From Bacillus sp. FJAT-42376 (GTDB taxonomy: Bacteria; Bacillota; Bacilli; Bacillales; Bacillaceae), in contig NZ_CP033906.1 in assembly GCF_003816055.1 (NCBI RefSeq), forward strand, positions 3,162,001-3,226,000: a DNA stretch of 64,000 nucleotides, read 5' to 3'. Made by a program: the position numbers and the translations under genes. Every line of letters starts with the position of its first letter. Position 1 is the first letter of the stretch. Positions 43,687-52,293 of the stretch are shown in pieces. The notes beneath the pieces were generated by a model, which was not told the origin of the DNA, searched no databases, and saw nothing but the letters and a program-made list of their open reading frames with translations.

Positions 43687-43825
43687 TTAAATTTAAGCTC
43701 TTGGCTTGCTCCCGAATATCAGGAGGCACACCGTTTCGTCTAATCTGCCACTGTTCAGCATAGGAATAATAGCTTGAGCTCGTAAGCCTGTGCCGGACTT
43801 GTGAATCCCCAAACCGGATTTTCAT
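43676..43825 (-). CDS. Small hypothetical protein upstream of bofC, 49 codons
   Basis: The ORF begins MKIRFGDSQVRHRL and ends AKSLNLNEK. It has a good ribosome binding site, GGGGAG, 6 nt before the ATG, and overlaps the bofC start by 11 bp, so the two are probably cotranscribed and translationally coupled. The product is soluble, basic, Tyr/Ser-rich in the middle, with QIRRNGVPPDIRE. I do not recognise a family. A longer frame to 43888 has no ribosome site and is rejected. A forespore role is inferred only from its coupling to bofC. Confidence 0.55.
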   Translation of the reverse strand: MKIRFGDSQVRHRLTSSSYYSYAEQWQIRRNGVPPDIREQAKSLNLNEK

Positions 43826-44004
43826 GCCCTTCTCCCCGCAGTACGTGTATATCAAACCTTTTAGAGAAAACTTCCATGATTGCTGCATTTATATTTTGGC
43901 CAAACTTTATGGTTTTAGTCACCAAAACGATGAAATTCAGACTGTCTGTTTCATCCTGTTCATTTTTTGTGCCGGAATGGAGCCTTCCATCCTTATTCAA
44001 ATAA

Positions 44005-44035
44005 ACAAAAAAAACCAGGGAACCCCTGGTTTTTA
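44005..44035 (-). terminator. Terminator of the spore lipoprotein gene
   Basis: Stem ACCAGGG/CCCTGGT (44014-44030) with a 3-nt loop and an eight-T run on the minus strand. The stop codon at 44033 lies within the hairpin flank. Confidence 0.88.
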
Positions 44036-44668
44036 TCGATTAGGATTAAGTGTACGCTGAATCGTTTTCCCTGTATTTTTCATAAAATCTTTAATATCCG
44101 CATCAATCGTTTTGCGCGGTTTATTATTTTTAATATTCGTATCAATTTGCTTTACTCTGTTAAAAGACCCTTCGTCCGTAAACACATCAACGTTTTTACC
44201 GTTGGCCAGCTTCTCTGTCTCTTTGAGGATGGCATTTTTTACATTCACGTTGTTTTTATCATTTGTGTCTACAGCTACAATAACGTTGTCTTTTGTCACG
44301 AGCGTTCTGGCGTTATCCACATTTTTCATTTTAGAAACGTGTTTTGTTACTCTGTCGGCTATTTTTTGATCGCTTTCCGTGTAATAGCCGTTTTTATTTT
44401 GATTATAAGCAATCGGCATGCTTTGATTATTCATATTGCGGTTATCTACCCGGGTCGGCCGGTCATTTCGGTCCCCATCCATCATCTCTGTAATGGGGCC
44501 ATCATTATCCGAGTGATCTTTATTTTTTCCAGCGTGTTCGTTTGAATACATACCAATCGGCTGGGTGTTGTCATTGTAATCCATTGCATTGTCTTTCCCG
44601 TTGTTGCAAGCCGTCAGCAGACCCGTCAGCAAAGCAAGTGAACCGTATTGAATGGTCTTTTTTATCAA
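44033..44668 (-). CDS. YhcN/YlaJ-family sporulation lipoprotein (CoxA-like)
   Basis: The 211-aa protein starts at a TTG (44668) after AGGGGG, giving a short lipoprotein signal ending LLTAC (Cys about residue 21). The middle is Asn/Asp-rich and low in complexity; the C-terminal half has the YhcN/YlaJ domain (DQKIADRVTKHVSKMKNVDNA, core VTKHVSKMKNV, then TKDNVIVAVDTND). CoxA (YrbB) of B. subtilis is a spore-cortex-associated member encoded next to safA, as here, so that is the likely orthologue. Expression in the forespore is expected from the family. Confidence 0.87.
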   Translation of the reverse strand: MIKKTIQYGSLALLTGLLTACNNGKDNAMDYNDNTQPIGMYSNEHAGKNKDHSDNDGPITEMMDGDRNDRPTRVDNRNMNNQSMPIAYNQNKNGYYTESDQKIADRVTKHVSKMKNVDNARTLVTKDNVIVAVDTNDKNNVNVKNAILKETEKLANGKNVDVFTDEGSFNRVKQIDTNIKNNKPRKTIDADIKDFMKNTGKTIQRTLNPNR

Positions 44669-44819
44669 GATGACTACCCCCTGTTTTGCCATTTGAGCTT
44701 TTTATACTTGCTCTTAGTTAGCTTGCTCGAAACAGCCGGGTTTAATCTTGACAGTTCCCACCAAAAAAGCGGAAGCCGTTATTTATAAAAAAGGCAAATG
44801 CTATCGCAGCCTTACGATT

Positions 44820-44855
44820 CAGACAAAAACAAAAAAAGAGACGATAAATCGTCTC
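44820..44855 (-). terminator. Terminator of safA
   Basis: Stem GAGACGAT/ATCGTCTC (44838-44855) with a 2-nt loop plus adjoining AT pairs, then a seven-T run on the minus strand; 11 bp after the safA stop codon. Confidence 0.9.
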
Positions 44856-44866
44856 ACTCAGCGGAA

Positions 44867-46372
44867 TTAATCTTCTTCTCCATTATAAAACTCCGGACGT
44901 CCAAACATTTGACCATAGCCCGGCTGCATTCCGTATCCAGGCTGCTGCATGCCATAGCCCGGCTGCATCCCGTATCCGTGCTGCATGCCATACCCTGGCT
45001 GCATGCCATACCCCGGAGATCCGCATCCGCAATCCGGCTCATATGCTCCCGCTGCCATTGGCGGCTGTTTCTTTCCTTCCTGTGCCCCCATTACGTTCGG
45101 CATGTTTTCGGATGCTCCCATTACATTTGGCATGTTCGGAGACATCGCGCCCATCACGTTCGGCATGTTCGGAGACATCGCACCCATCACGTTCGGCATA
45201 TTTTCATCCATTGCACCCATCACGTTCGGCATATGATGGTCATATGCACCCATCACACCGGGTCCAAACCCTGATCCAGGCATAATCGGTGAAGCTGGTG
45301 TGCAGCCTGGAGGATATGGCGAATACCCCTGCGGTGCCATTTGCGGCATGCTTTGAGCGCCCATCACATTCGGCATATTCGGAGACATCGCGCCCATTAC
45401 GTTCGGCATGTTTTCATCCATGGCGCCCATCACGTTTGGCATATTTGGAGACATCGCGCCCATCACGTTCGGCATATTTTCAGATGCTCCCATTACATTC
45501 GGCATGTTCGGAGACATCGCACCCATCACATTCGGCATATTTTCATCCATCGCCCCTGCTACTCCGTATGGCATTGGCTGCGGTGATGGCACGCACCAAT
45601 ACGGCATCGGATGGCAATGGTGCATATGATGATGATGCCCGTATCCATAATGATGTCCATATCCATATGGCGCACCATACATAGGATCCATTCCATATCC
45701 CGGGCCTCCATACATAGGCTGCTGCATGGAAGGCTGCATAGCTCCCGCTACTCCGGTTGGAGCAGAATAAGGCATATTTGGCATGTTCGGCATTTTCTCC
45801 ATTTTCTTGGTTGCCTCCTCTTTCATGGCTGGTGAAACTGCCTTTTGTGCCCCTTGCTTCGCTGCCGTCTTCTCTTTAGGCTTTTCAGCCGGTTTTTTCA
45901 TTTCCGGCATGACATTGGCCGGTTTTTTCATCTCCGGCATCACATTAACCGGTTTTTGAGGAAGCTGCGGCTGCTTAGGCGGCATTTGCATGTTCACCAT
46001 ATAATAGTTATTAATATCCATTTCAGGGTAAACAGGCTGAGGGATGTTCGGCATCTTAGGCATAAAAGGAGTAATTGGTTTTTCCTTTTTAGGCTCTTCT
46101 GCCGCCTGAACTTCTTTCGGCTTTTCCTTGACAGGCTGCTGAACCGGCTGTTCCTTGGCAGGAATCTGCATTTCTTTTTTTGAATTAAAGTTGATCTGTG
46201 CTTCTTTTTTCACCGGAACGCTTCCTGTCGGCACTTTGATTTTCATTCCGGGCATTATGGAATCGGGATTGCTTAATTGGGAGTTCATTTTTTTCAGTTC
46301 TTCAAAATCTGCTCCGTATTTTTTGGCTATGTTCCACAATGTATCCCCTTTTTGTACGATATGGATTTTCAA
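44867..46372 (-). CDS. safA: Spore coat morphogenetic protein SafA
   Basis: The 501-aa protein begins with a LysM domain (IHIVQKGDTLWNIAKKYG, about 3-20, through MKIKVP), which binds the cortex. A Lys/Pro/Glu-rich region follows, then a low-complexity C-terminal half. That half contains a His-rich stretch (YGHHYGYGHHHHMHH), eleven copies of MPNVMGA and several PGYGMQ repeats near the end. SafA is a hub of inner-coat assembly in Bacillus. The start is TTG, 8 nt after AGGAGG. In this genome the repeat section is longer and more regular than in typical SafA proteins known to me. Confidence 0.92.
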   Translation of the reverse strand: MKIHIVQKGDTLWNIAKKYGADFEELKKMNSQLSNPDSIMPGMKIKVPTGSVPVKKEAQINFNSKKEMQIPAKEQPVQQPVKEKPKEVQAAEEPKKEKPITPFMPKMPNIPQPVYPEMDINNYYMVNMQMPPKQPQLPQKPVNVMPEMKKPANVMPEMKKPAEKPKEKTAAKQGAQKAVSPAMKEEATKKMEKMPNMPNMPYSAPTGVAGAMQPSMQQPMYGGPGYGMDPMYGAPYGYGHHYGYGHHHHMHHCHPMPYWCVPSPQPMPYGVAGAMDENMPNVMGAMSPNMPNVMGASENMPNVMGAMSPNMPNVMGAMDENMPNVMGAMSPNMPNVMGAQSMPQMAPQGYSPYPPGCTPASPIMPGSGFGPGVMGAYDHHMPNVMGAMDENMPNVMGAMSPNMPNVMGAMSPNMPNVMGASENMPNVMGAQEGKKQPPMAAGAYEPDCGCGSPGYGMQPGYGMQHGYGMQPGYGMQQPGYGMQPGYGQMFGRPEFYNGEED

Positions 46373-46760
46373 AAGTTCCCCCTCCTATGCGTTAACTGTA
46401 TAGTAAAAGCATACAGGCTAATTGCCGTTATTCTTCACCACAAGTTATGCGCAAAAAGAAGCGAATATGCCTTCTTTGAAAAATGCTAAAGGTTTGAGCG
46501 CTGTTTTTCCCTCCTGAAACTTCCCTATTATAGAACGCAAAAACCGTGATATTTGTGCCACCTTTTTTGAATAAATTCCACTTTTGCCCTTAGAAAAATA
46601 AATCACCCCTTCACGTGCAGTTAGCCAAGCCCGCCGGGGAGCCGGAAGGCAAGAAGTTCAGATTCACTTTCATCAATACTTAATCACATTCCCCCCTGCT
46701 GTATGCTGTTTCCAGCAGAACTCGCGTAATCTCGTGACATCCTTGTATGTATCTAATCCA
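46373..46760. other. Intergenic region upstream of safA, no gene seen
   Basis: It should contain the safA promoter; none is unambiguous. An inverted repeat CTGTAT/ATACAG (46393-46413) lies about 21 bp before the safA start and may be regulatory. No other reading frame with a ribosome site is seen. Confidence 0.35.
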
Positions 46761-46910
46761 GAGGCTCTGTTAAAGTCTGATGTTGATTTTTAACACCAGT
46801 TGATTGAAGTGGAAGGCGCGAGACTCCTGCCGGAGCTGCGGGACAGGTGAGACCCCGCAGGCGGAAAGCGAGCGCCTGTAACGGAAATCAACAGCCAAGT
46901 TTAACAGAGC
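46761..46910. mobile_element. MITE-like repeat element, copy 1 (150 bp)
   Basis: It has perfect 11-bp terminal inverted repeats, GCTCTGTTAAA (46764-46774) and TTTAACAGAGC (46900-46910), and is bounded by TAATCCA on each side (46754-46760 and 46911-46917), which looks like a target duplication. The interior holds the GC-rich block GCGGAAAGCGAGCGCCTG. A shortened second copy lies at 60413-60535 in the opposite orientation. Repeats with this GC-rich block are widespread in Bacillaceae intergenic regions. It carries no gene. Confidence 0.75.
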
Positions 46911-46914
46911 TAAT

Positions 46915-46946
46915 CCAAAAAAAAGACCCATGCTGCGCATGGGCTC
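46915..46946 (-). terminator. Terminator of nadA
   Basis: Stem CCCATGC/GCATGGG (46927-46943) with a 3-nt loop, then an eight-T run after one C on the minus strand; 18 bp after the nadA stop codon. Confidence 0.88.
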
Positions 46947-46960
46947 ATCCGATGGGAAGG

Positions 46961-48061
46961 TTAAATCGAAAGCATTCTGTTCAATGCAAGCACTGCCTGT
47001 GCTGCCTCCTCTTTCTCTACAATGATCCTGTTTACCCCTTTGCCTTCTGCAATCGACTCCAAAGACCACAATAAATGGGGAAGGTCAATTCTGTTCATTG
47101 TTAAACAAGGACACATATAGGGGTTCAGCGAAACAATTTCCTTTTCCGGATTCATAGAGATCAGTCTGTTGACGAGGTTCATTTCTGTACCGACCGCCCA
47201 CTTCGAACCAGCAGGCGCCGCAGAAATCTGTTCGATGATATATTTTGTCGATCCGGCCAGATCGGCAAGCTGAACGACTTCGTGTGTGCATTCAGGATGA
47301 ACAATAATCGTCATATCGGGTTTTGTCTTCCTGATGTGGGCAATATTTTTTTCTGTAAACTTCTCATGAACAGAGCAATGCCCTTTCCAAAGAAGAATGG
47401 AAGCCTGCTCGGAAGGACCCTCCAGCGTTTCTGAAACCGGGTCCCAGACGGCCATCTGATCCAAAGGAATTCCAAGATCAAATGCGGTATTTCTTCCCAA
47501 ATGCTGATCAGGCAAAAATAGGATGCGCTTTTTTTGCTGCAAGGCCCATCTTACAATTTCTTTTGCATTGGAGGAGGTTACCGAAGCTCCGCCATTTCTC
47601 CCTACAAAAGCCTTAATCGCTGCAGTAGAGTTAACATAAGTAAGCGGAATAATGGTATCACCGAAGAGGGCCTGTAATTTTTCCCATGCACGCTCTGTCT
47701 GGCTGATATTCGCCATGTCCGCCATGGAACAGCCGGCTCTCATGTCAGGCAAATAAACATACTGATCGCTGCTCGTCAGCATATCTGCCGTTTCGGCCAT
47801 AAAATGGACTCCGCAAAAAACAATATGCTCTGCTTCTTGGTTGGCTGCCGCTGCCTGGGCAAGCTGAAGCGAATCCCCCGTGCAGTCAGCAAATTGAATG
47901 ACTTCGTCTTTCTGATAATGATGCCCCGGAATAAACAGTTTGCTGCCATATTCCTTTTTGATTTCCCTGATTCTCCGCTCCATCTCCTCTGTTGTTAGAG
48001 ATCTGTATTTCTCGGGAATCAGCGAAACGGATTCTTCCATCAGCACATCCATTAAATTCAT
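46961..48061 (-). CDS. nadA: Quinolinate synthase NadA
   Basis: The 366-aa enzyme condenses iminoaspartate with dihydroxyacetone phosphate to quinolinate. It uses a [4Fe-4S] cluster; candidate Cys ligands lie in RAGCSMAD (about 110), VHPECTHEV (about 231) and YMCPCLTM (about 320). [15 protein letters not shown] near residue 45 is the typical N-terminal motif. GGGGGAAAGAATC precedes the ATG. It closes the nadB-nadC-nadA operon. The cluster is probably supplied by the nearby cysteine desulfurase. Confidence 0.97.
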   Translation of the reverse strand: MNLMDVLMEESVSLIPEKYRSLTTEEMERRIREIKKEYGSKLFIPGHHYQKDEVIQFADCTGDSLQLAQAAAANQEAEHIVFCGVHFMAETADMLTSSDQYVYLPDMRAGCSMADMANISQTERAWEKLQALFGDTIIPLTYVNSTAAIKAFVGRNGGASVTSSNAKEIVRWALQQKKRILFLPDQHLGRNTAFDLGIPLDQMAVWDPVSETLEGPSEQASILLWKGHCSVHEKFTEKNIAHIRKTKPDMTIIVHPECTHEVVQLADLAGSTKYIIEQISAAPAGSKWAVGTEMNLVNRLISMNPEKEIVSLNPYMCPCLTMNRIDLPHLLWSLESIAEGKGVNRIIVEKEEAAQAVLALNRMLSI

Positions 48062-48073
48062 GATTCTTTCCCC

Positions 48074-48904
48074 CTATTTCATCAATAAGCTGTAATCGAG
48101 TGCTTTGACCGAGTGAGTCAGGTAACCGAGAGATATGTAGTCGACACCTGTATCCCGGTACAAATGGAGATTCCCGGCATTTATTCCGCCGGAAGCCTCT
48201 GTAATAATGAAGTCCGGTGTGATTTCAATGAATGTTTTTACTTCCTCCGGTGTCCGGTTATCAAACATGATAATGTCCGCTCTCGCTTCAATTGCTTCCA
48301 AAAGCTGCTTCTCATCTTCTATTTCCACTTCAATCTTGACGGTATGGCCAACCGCTTTTCTTGCTTTTTCAACCGCTTCACTGATGCTGCCCGCAAAGGA
48401 AATATGATTATCCTTAATCATGACTGCATCATATAGACCGGAACGGTGACTGCGTCCGCCGCCGCATCGAACAGCATGTTTATCAAACATCCTTAATCCG
48501 GGCGCTGTTTTTCTCGTGTCGCAAATACGTGTATGACCGGAATCCAGCCGGGTAACGGCGTGATGCGTCATCGTAGCGATCCCGCTCATGCGCTGCAGCA
48601 GATTTAACGCAACACGCTCTGCACTGAGAATCGATATAATTTTTCCTTTTACAACGGCAGCGGGTTCACCTATCTGGACCGCTTCTCCGTCTTTTTTCAG
48701 TACTTCAATTTCTGTCTCCCGATCAAGCAGGCTGAAAACAGCCCGCAACACAGACTCTCCTGAAAAAATTCCTTTTTCTTTTGCATAAATGACTGCCTCT
48801 CCGCGGTCTTCCTCCCTAAAGATTCCGCTTGCCGACAAATCCCGGTCCCCAAGATCCTCTATTAAAAATTGCTTTATGCTCTCTTTTACTTTCAGCGGAT
48901 TCAT
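48074..48904 (-). CDS. nadC: Nicotinate-nucleotide pyrophosphorylase NadC
   Basis: The 276-aa enzyme converts quinolinate and PRPP to nicotinate mononucleotide and CO2. The family segments LLQRMSGIATMTH, DTRKTAPGLR, GGGRSHRSGLYDAVMIKDNH (core HRSGLYDAVMIKDNH) and ASGGINAGN are present. Its start overlaps the nadB stop by 4 bp (ATGA), after AGAGGTGATGGC, so translation is coupled. Confidence 0.97.
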   Translation of the reverse strand: MNPLKVKESIKQFLIEDLGDRDLSASGIFREEDRGEAVIYAKEKGIFSGESVLRAVFSLLDRETEIEVLKKDGEAVQIGEPAAVVKGKIISILSAERVALNLLQRMSGIATMTHHAVTRLDSGHTRICDTRKTAPGLRMFDKHAVRCGGGRSHRSGLYDAVMIKDNHISFAGSISEAVEKARKAVGHTVKIEVEIEDEKQLLEAIEARADIIMFDNRTPEEVKTFIEITPDFIITEASGGINAGNLHLYRDTGVDYISLGYLTHSVKALDYSLLMK

Positions 48905-50430
48905 GCCATCACCTCTAAAGCTTTTTTAGAATGATTCCAAACGATCTCTTTTCGTTCCCAGGACACTTCTTTAACGGGATAATCGGCCCGAAAATGACAC
49001 CCTCTGCTTTCTGTCCTCTGTAGTGCTGCACGTGCAATCAGCTCTCCGACCGTCAGCATGTTGGCTATTTCAAGGGATTCTGCAGTTAGGTTAACGGCTG
49101 GCTGAATCTCTTTTTTCTTGCGTATGAACCATTCAGCAAGCTTATTCAGCCCATCCTCATCTCTTTCAATCCCTGCAAACCGGTCCATCCTGTCTGCGAT
49201 GTCCTGTTTTGCAAGGCGATAAGTCCACCCTGTTATTTCGCGCATGACTGGCGGTCGCATTGTATAATCAGCATGATTCAGATCTTCCGCGATTTTTTTT
49301 CCAAAAACAAGACCTTCCAGAAGGGAATTGCTCGCAAGCCGATTCGCCCCGTGAACACCTGTGCAGGCTGCTTCGCCTGCCGCATACAGCCGCTCAATAT
49401 TCGTTCGTCCATTCAAATCGGTTTTAATTCCGCCCATAAAAAAATGCATACCTGGCATAACCGGAATAAGCCCCTGCTCCAAATTTATCCCCTGATCCGT
49501 ACACATTTTCGTAATACTTGGAAATCGTTTTTCAAATTCGGGAACGTCTTGAATATTTAAAAATATTGATTCACCGTTCTGAATCCTTTTGAACATCTCT
49601 CTTGAGACTACATCTCTTGGAGCAAGATCCTTCATTGGATGAGCGGTTTCCATGATTCTCTGTCCAGCGGCGTTTTCCAGAAAAGCCCCTTCTCCCCTCA
49701 CAGCTTCCGAGATCAGCCCGGTGACTTTGCCTTCCTTATGCAGCATAGTCGGATGAAACTGAACGAATTCCATATCCGTAAGCCTTGCTCCAGCCCTATA
49801 GGCGAGGGCAATGCCGTCCCCTGTACAATGACTGTGATTGGATGTGGTTTTGTAAAGCGCCCCGCAGCCACCTGCTGCAAGAACGACGGCTCCAGCCTGG
49901 ATCCATTCCGTGTTCCCGTCCTCGCGGAGAATACAGGCTCCGCAGCATTTTCCATTTTCCACGAGAAGCTCTGCGACCATCGTATTTTCCAGGATTCTGA
50001 CTTTATTTTTGACTTTCTTTACAAGAAATTGAATCAGTGCTTTCCCGGTTTCATCGCCGCCTGAATGAATGATGCGGTTCTGTCTGTGCGCACCTTCCCT
50101 CCCGAGCTTCAATGTGCCGTCCTCTGTACGGTCCGCCGGCATTCCATCTTTGATCAGGTGCTGAATCAGTAAGCTGCCTTCTGATGTGAGCTGCTTAACC
50201 GCTTCCGGTTGAGTATGTCCGTCTCCCGCGAAAACGGTGTCTTCAAAATGTTTTTCCCAGGAATCCTGTTCAGAAAGAGCGGCAGCTACACCGCCCTGAG
50301 CCATATAGGAATTCCCTTCACCTGTCCGGCCTTTTGTGACCAGCGTTACGTTCAATTCTTCACAAATATGATAAGCAGCTGCTAAAGCTGCAATTCCGCT
50401 TCCGACAATCAGTACATCTGTTTGCCGCAT
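48901..50430 (-). CDS. nadB: L-aspartate oxidase NadB
   Basis: The 509-aa flavoprotein oxidises L-aspartate to iminoaspartate, the first step of de novo NAD synthesis. The FAD-binding start is VLIVGSGIAALAAAYH; HRQNRIIHSGGDETGKA and GEAACTGVHGANRLASNSL are further flavin- and substrate-binding segments of the succinate-dehydrogenase-like family. AAGGTGAGAAG precedes the ATG. It is the first gene of the operon, divergent from nifS across a 12-bp operator palindrome. Confidence 0.97.
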   Translation of the reverse strand: MRQTDVLIVGSGIAALAAAYHICEELNVTLVTKGRTGEGNSYMAQGGVAAALSEQDSWEKHFEDTVFAGDGHTQPEAVKQLTSEGSLLIQHLIKDGMPADRTEDGTLKLGREGAHRQNRIIHSGGDETGKALIQFLVKKVKNKVRILENTMVAELLVENGKCCGACILREDGNTEWIQAGAVVLAAGGCGALYKTTSNHSHCTGDGIALAYRAGARLTDMEFVQFHPTMLHKEGKVTGLISEAVRGEGAFLENAAGQRIMETAHPMKDLAPRDVVSREMFKRIQNGESIFLNIQDVPEFEKRFPSITKMCTDQGINLEQGLIPVMPGMHFFMGGIKTDLNGRTNIERLYAAGEAACTGVHGANRLASNSLLEGLVFGKKIAEDLNHADYTMRPPVMREITGWTYRLAKQDIADRMDRFAGIERDEDGLNKLAEWFIRKKKEIQPAVNLTAESLEIANMLTVGELIARAALQRTESRGCHFRADYPVKEVSWERKEIVWNHSKKALEVMA

Positions 50431-50450
50431 CTTCTCACCTTACTTCACAT

Positions 50451-50462
50451 GTGTCTTGACAC
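50451..50462. promoter_or_regulatory. NiaR operator between nadB and nifS
   Basis: GTGTC TT GACAC is a perfect palindrome with a 2-bp centre in the 88-bp region between the divergent nadBCA operon and nifS-niaR. NiaR (YrxA) of B. subtilis represses exactly this pair of units with nicotinic acid as corepressor, through a TGTC/GACA-type site. The assignment combines motif and position. Confidence 0.7.
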
Positions 50463-50518
50463 TTATCTTTACATAATTTTAAAATAAGCACAAGAGTTTT
50501 TTGACTGGGGGAGCCTCA

Positions 50519-51667
50519 TTGATTTATTTAGATTATGCTGCATCCGCTCCTATGAGCGAACAGGCCATTGATGCTTATGCGAAAGCGGCAAGAAATGTAT
50601 ACGGAAACAGCCAGAGTCTGCATGATGAGGGAGGGCGTGCTTCGGAATGGCTGGCTGCATCGAGGAAAAAAATCGCTTCTCTTTTAGGAGGATTTGAGGA
50701 AGGTCTTTATTTTACAGGCAGCGGAAGCGAAGCCAATGTGCTCGCCCTGCAGTCCTTATTGAATGGTGCGGATCCCGCTAAAAAGGAAATCGTGTATGGA
50801 GGAACGGAGCATACCTCCATCAGAACCTATATCAAGCAGTTATCAGCCAGGGGGTATACGGTAAAAAAAGCACTTCCCGGAAAAAATGGAGTGATTGGCT
50901 GGAACGAAATTCAGCCATTCGTAACGGCTCAAACCGCTCTCATCAGTGTCCAGCATGCCAATTCAGAGACCGGTATACTCCATAACATAAAAGAAATCAG
51001 CGGGCATGCTTATGAAAAACAGATTTTATTTCATTCTGATTGTGTACAAACGTTTGGAAAAATACCGATTCTTGCAGAAAAATGGAAATTGAGCGCTCTT
51101 TCTTTGTCAGCGCATAAGGTTCAGGGGCCAAAAGGGATGGGAGCTGCCTACATTTCCCCGGGAGTCAGCTGGAGGCCAGCCATTGAAGGTACAGCTCATG
51201 AGCACGGTTTCCGTCCGGGTACAGTTGATGTTCCGGGAGCAGTCTCCTTTGCAGTAGCGGCCATGGAGTCGTTTAAAGACATGGACAAAGAACAGGACAA
51301 AATGAGAGAATACAGAAAGCATCTTGTATCCTTTATTGAGGAGAAGAAGATCGGAGAAATTATTGAAGCTCCAAATGAAAAGAACCAGCTTCCGGGCATT
51401 ATCGGATGTCTGCTATCCCATAACGAAGGACAATTTGCGATGCTCGCATGCAGCCAGAACGGAATTGCTATTTCCACAGGAAGTGCGTGTCATTCCGGAA
51501 TGACCATGCCCTCGCCAGCTCTCCTTTCCCTTGGAGTACCCGAAGATAAAGCTCATTGCTTTATAAGAGTTTCCACCGGAAAAGGAACCGTCCTTTCTCA
51601 TATTGAACAGCTGGAAGTCATGTTAGAGCGCTGTGCAGAATCAGCAGGAAGGGTGAAACACAATTGA
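50519..51667 (+). CDS. nifS: Cysteine desulfurase NifS (NadS type)
   Basis: The 382-aa PLP enzyme takes sulfur from cysteine, here most likely for the NadA [4Fe-4S] cluster, as known for B. subtilis NifS. SLSAHKVQGPKG contains the PLP lysine (about 199), STGSACHSG the sulfur-carrying Cys (about 320), and FTGSGSEANVLAL binds the cofactor phosphate. The start is TTG at 50519, 5 nt after GGGGGAG, giving the usual IYLDYAASAP N-terminus; a TTG six codons earlier precedes the ribosome site. The last codons overlap niaR. Confidence 0.94.
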   Translation: MIYLDYAASAPMSEQAIDAYAKAARNVYGNSQSLHDEGGRASEWLAASRKKIASLLGGFEEGLYFTGSGSEANVLALQSLLNGADPAKKEIVYGGTEHTSIRTYIKQLSARGYTVKKALPGKNGVIGWNEIQPFVTAQTALISVQHANSETGILHNIKEISGHAYEKQILFHSDCVQTFGKIPILAEKWKLSALSLSAHKVQGPKGMGAAYISPGVSWRPAIEGTAHEHGFRPGTVDVPGAVSFAVAAMESFKDMDKEQDKMREYRKHLVSFIEEKKIGEIIEAPNEKNQLPGIIGCLLSHNEGQFAMLACSQNGIAISTGSACHSGMTMPSPALLSLGVPEDKAHCFIRVSTGKGTVLSHIEQLEVMLERCAESAGRVKHN

Positions 51668-52200
51668 CCTCTAAAGTATACGGGGAAGATCGAAGACAGC
51701 AGATTTTACAGCTGCTGAAAACAAGCAAGGTCCCGCTGACAGGAAGCGGCTTAGCCAGCAAAATGAATGTCAGCCGGCAAGTTATTGTGCAGGACATATC
51801 CTTATTGAAAGCTAAATCAGAGCCGATTATGGCAACGAGTCAAGGATATCTTTATATGCAGCAGCCTGCTCCTCCGGCTGCCGCCGAGCGCCTTATTGCC
51901 TGTTCGCATACACCGGGTGAAGCACTGGAAGAATTGAGGCTGATCGTTGATTATGGGGCAGCCGTAAAGGATGTAACGGTTGAACATCCGGTTTACGGGG
52001 ATTTAACCGCTTCAATCATGGTTCATAACCGGAAGGAAGCAGAAGACTTTATCGAAAAAATTTCTTCCAGCCAGGCCTTTTACCTTTCGCAGCTGACAGA
52101 TGGCGTGCACATGCATACCATCGCTGCAGAATCAGAATCGATTCTGGATGATGTGTGCAGAGCTTTAGATGAAAAAGGCTTTCTTATTCGGGAAGAATAA
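51664..52200 (+). CDS. niaR: NAD biosynthesis repressor NiaR
   Basis: The 178-aa protein has an N-terminal HTH_11 winged helix (RRQQILQLLK through NVSRQVIVQDISLLK, about 10-52) and a 3H domain (about 75-175) with histidines in VEHPVYGDL, IMVHNRKE and DGVHMHTIA, which bind a metal and the effector nicotinic acid. It represses nadBCA and nifS-niaR. Translation begins at TTG, overlapping nifS by 4 bp (AATTGA), after GGAAGGGTG. Confidence 0.94.
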   Translation: MTSKVYGEDRRQQILQLLKTSKVPLTGSGLASKMNVSRQVIVQDISLLKAKSEPIMATSQGYLYMQQPAPPAAAERLIACSHTPGEALEELRLIVDYGAAVKDVTVEHPVYGDLTASIMVHNRKEAEDFIEKISSSQAFYLSQLTDGVHMHTIAAESESILDDVCRALDEKGFLIREE

Positions 52201-52254
52201 AAAAAGAGGCGGATCAAAACGGGCGCAGTTTCCCTTTTGATCCACCTTTTTTTT
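52201..52254. terminator. Bidirectional terminator between niaR and pheA
   Basis: Stem GGATCAAAA/TTTTGATCC (52211-52219 and 52235-52243) with T runs on both strands; niaR and pheA converge on it. Confidence 0.85.
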
Positions 52255-52293
52255 CAGGTTAAGGGTGTGGAGCCCTAACCATCCTTATTTGGT

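Noticed and set aside
43755..44000. An 81-codon frame upstream of bofC
   Set aside because: It starts at a TTG inside the T-rich tail of a terminator without a ribosome site and overlaps the better-supported 49-codon gene in another frame.
44985..45835. Several long + strand frames opposite safA
   Set aside because: They are antisense shadows created by the safA repeats; none has a convincing ribosome site.
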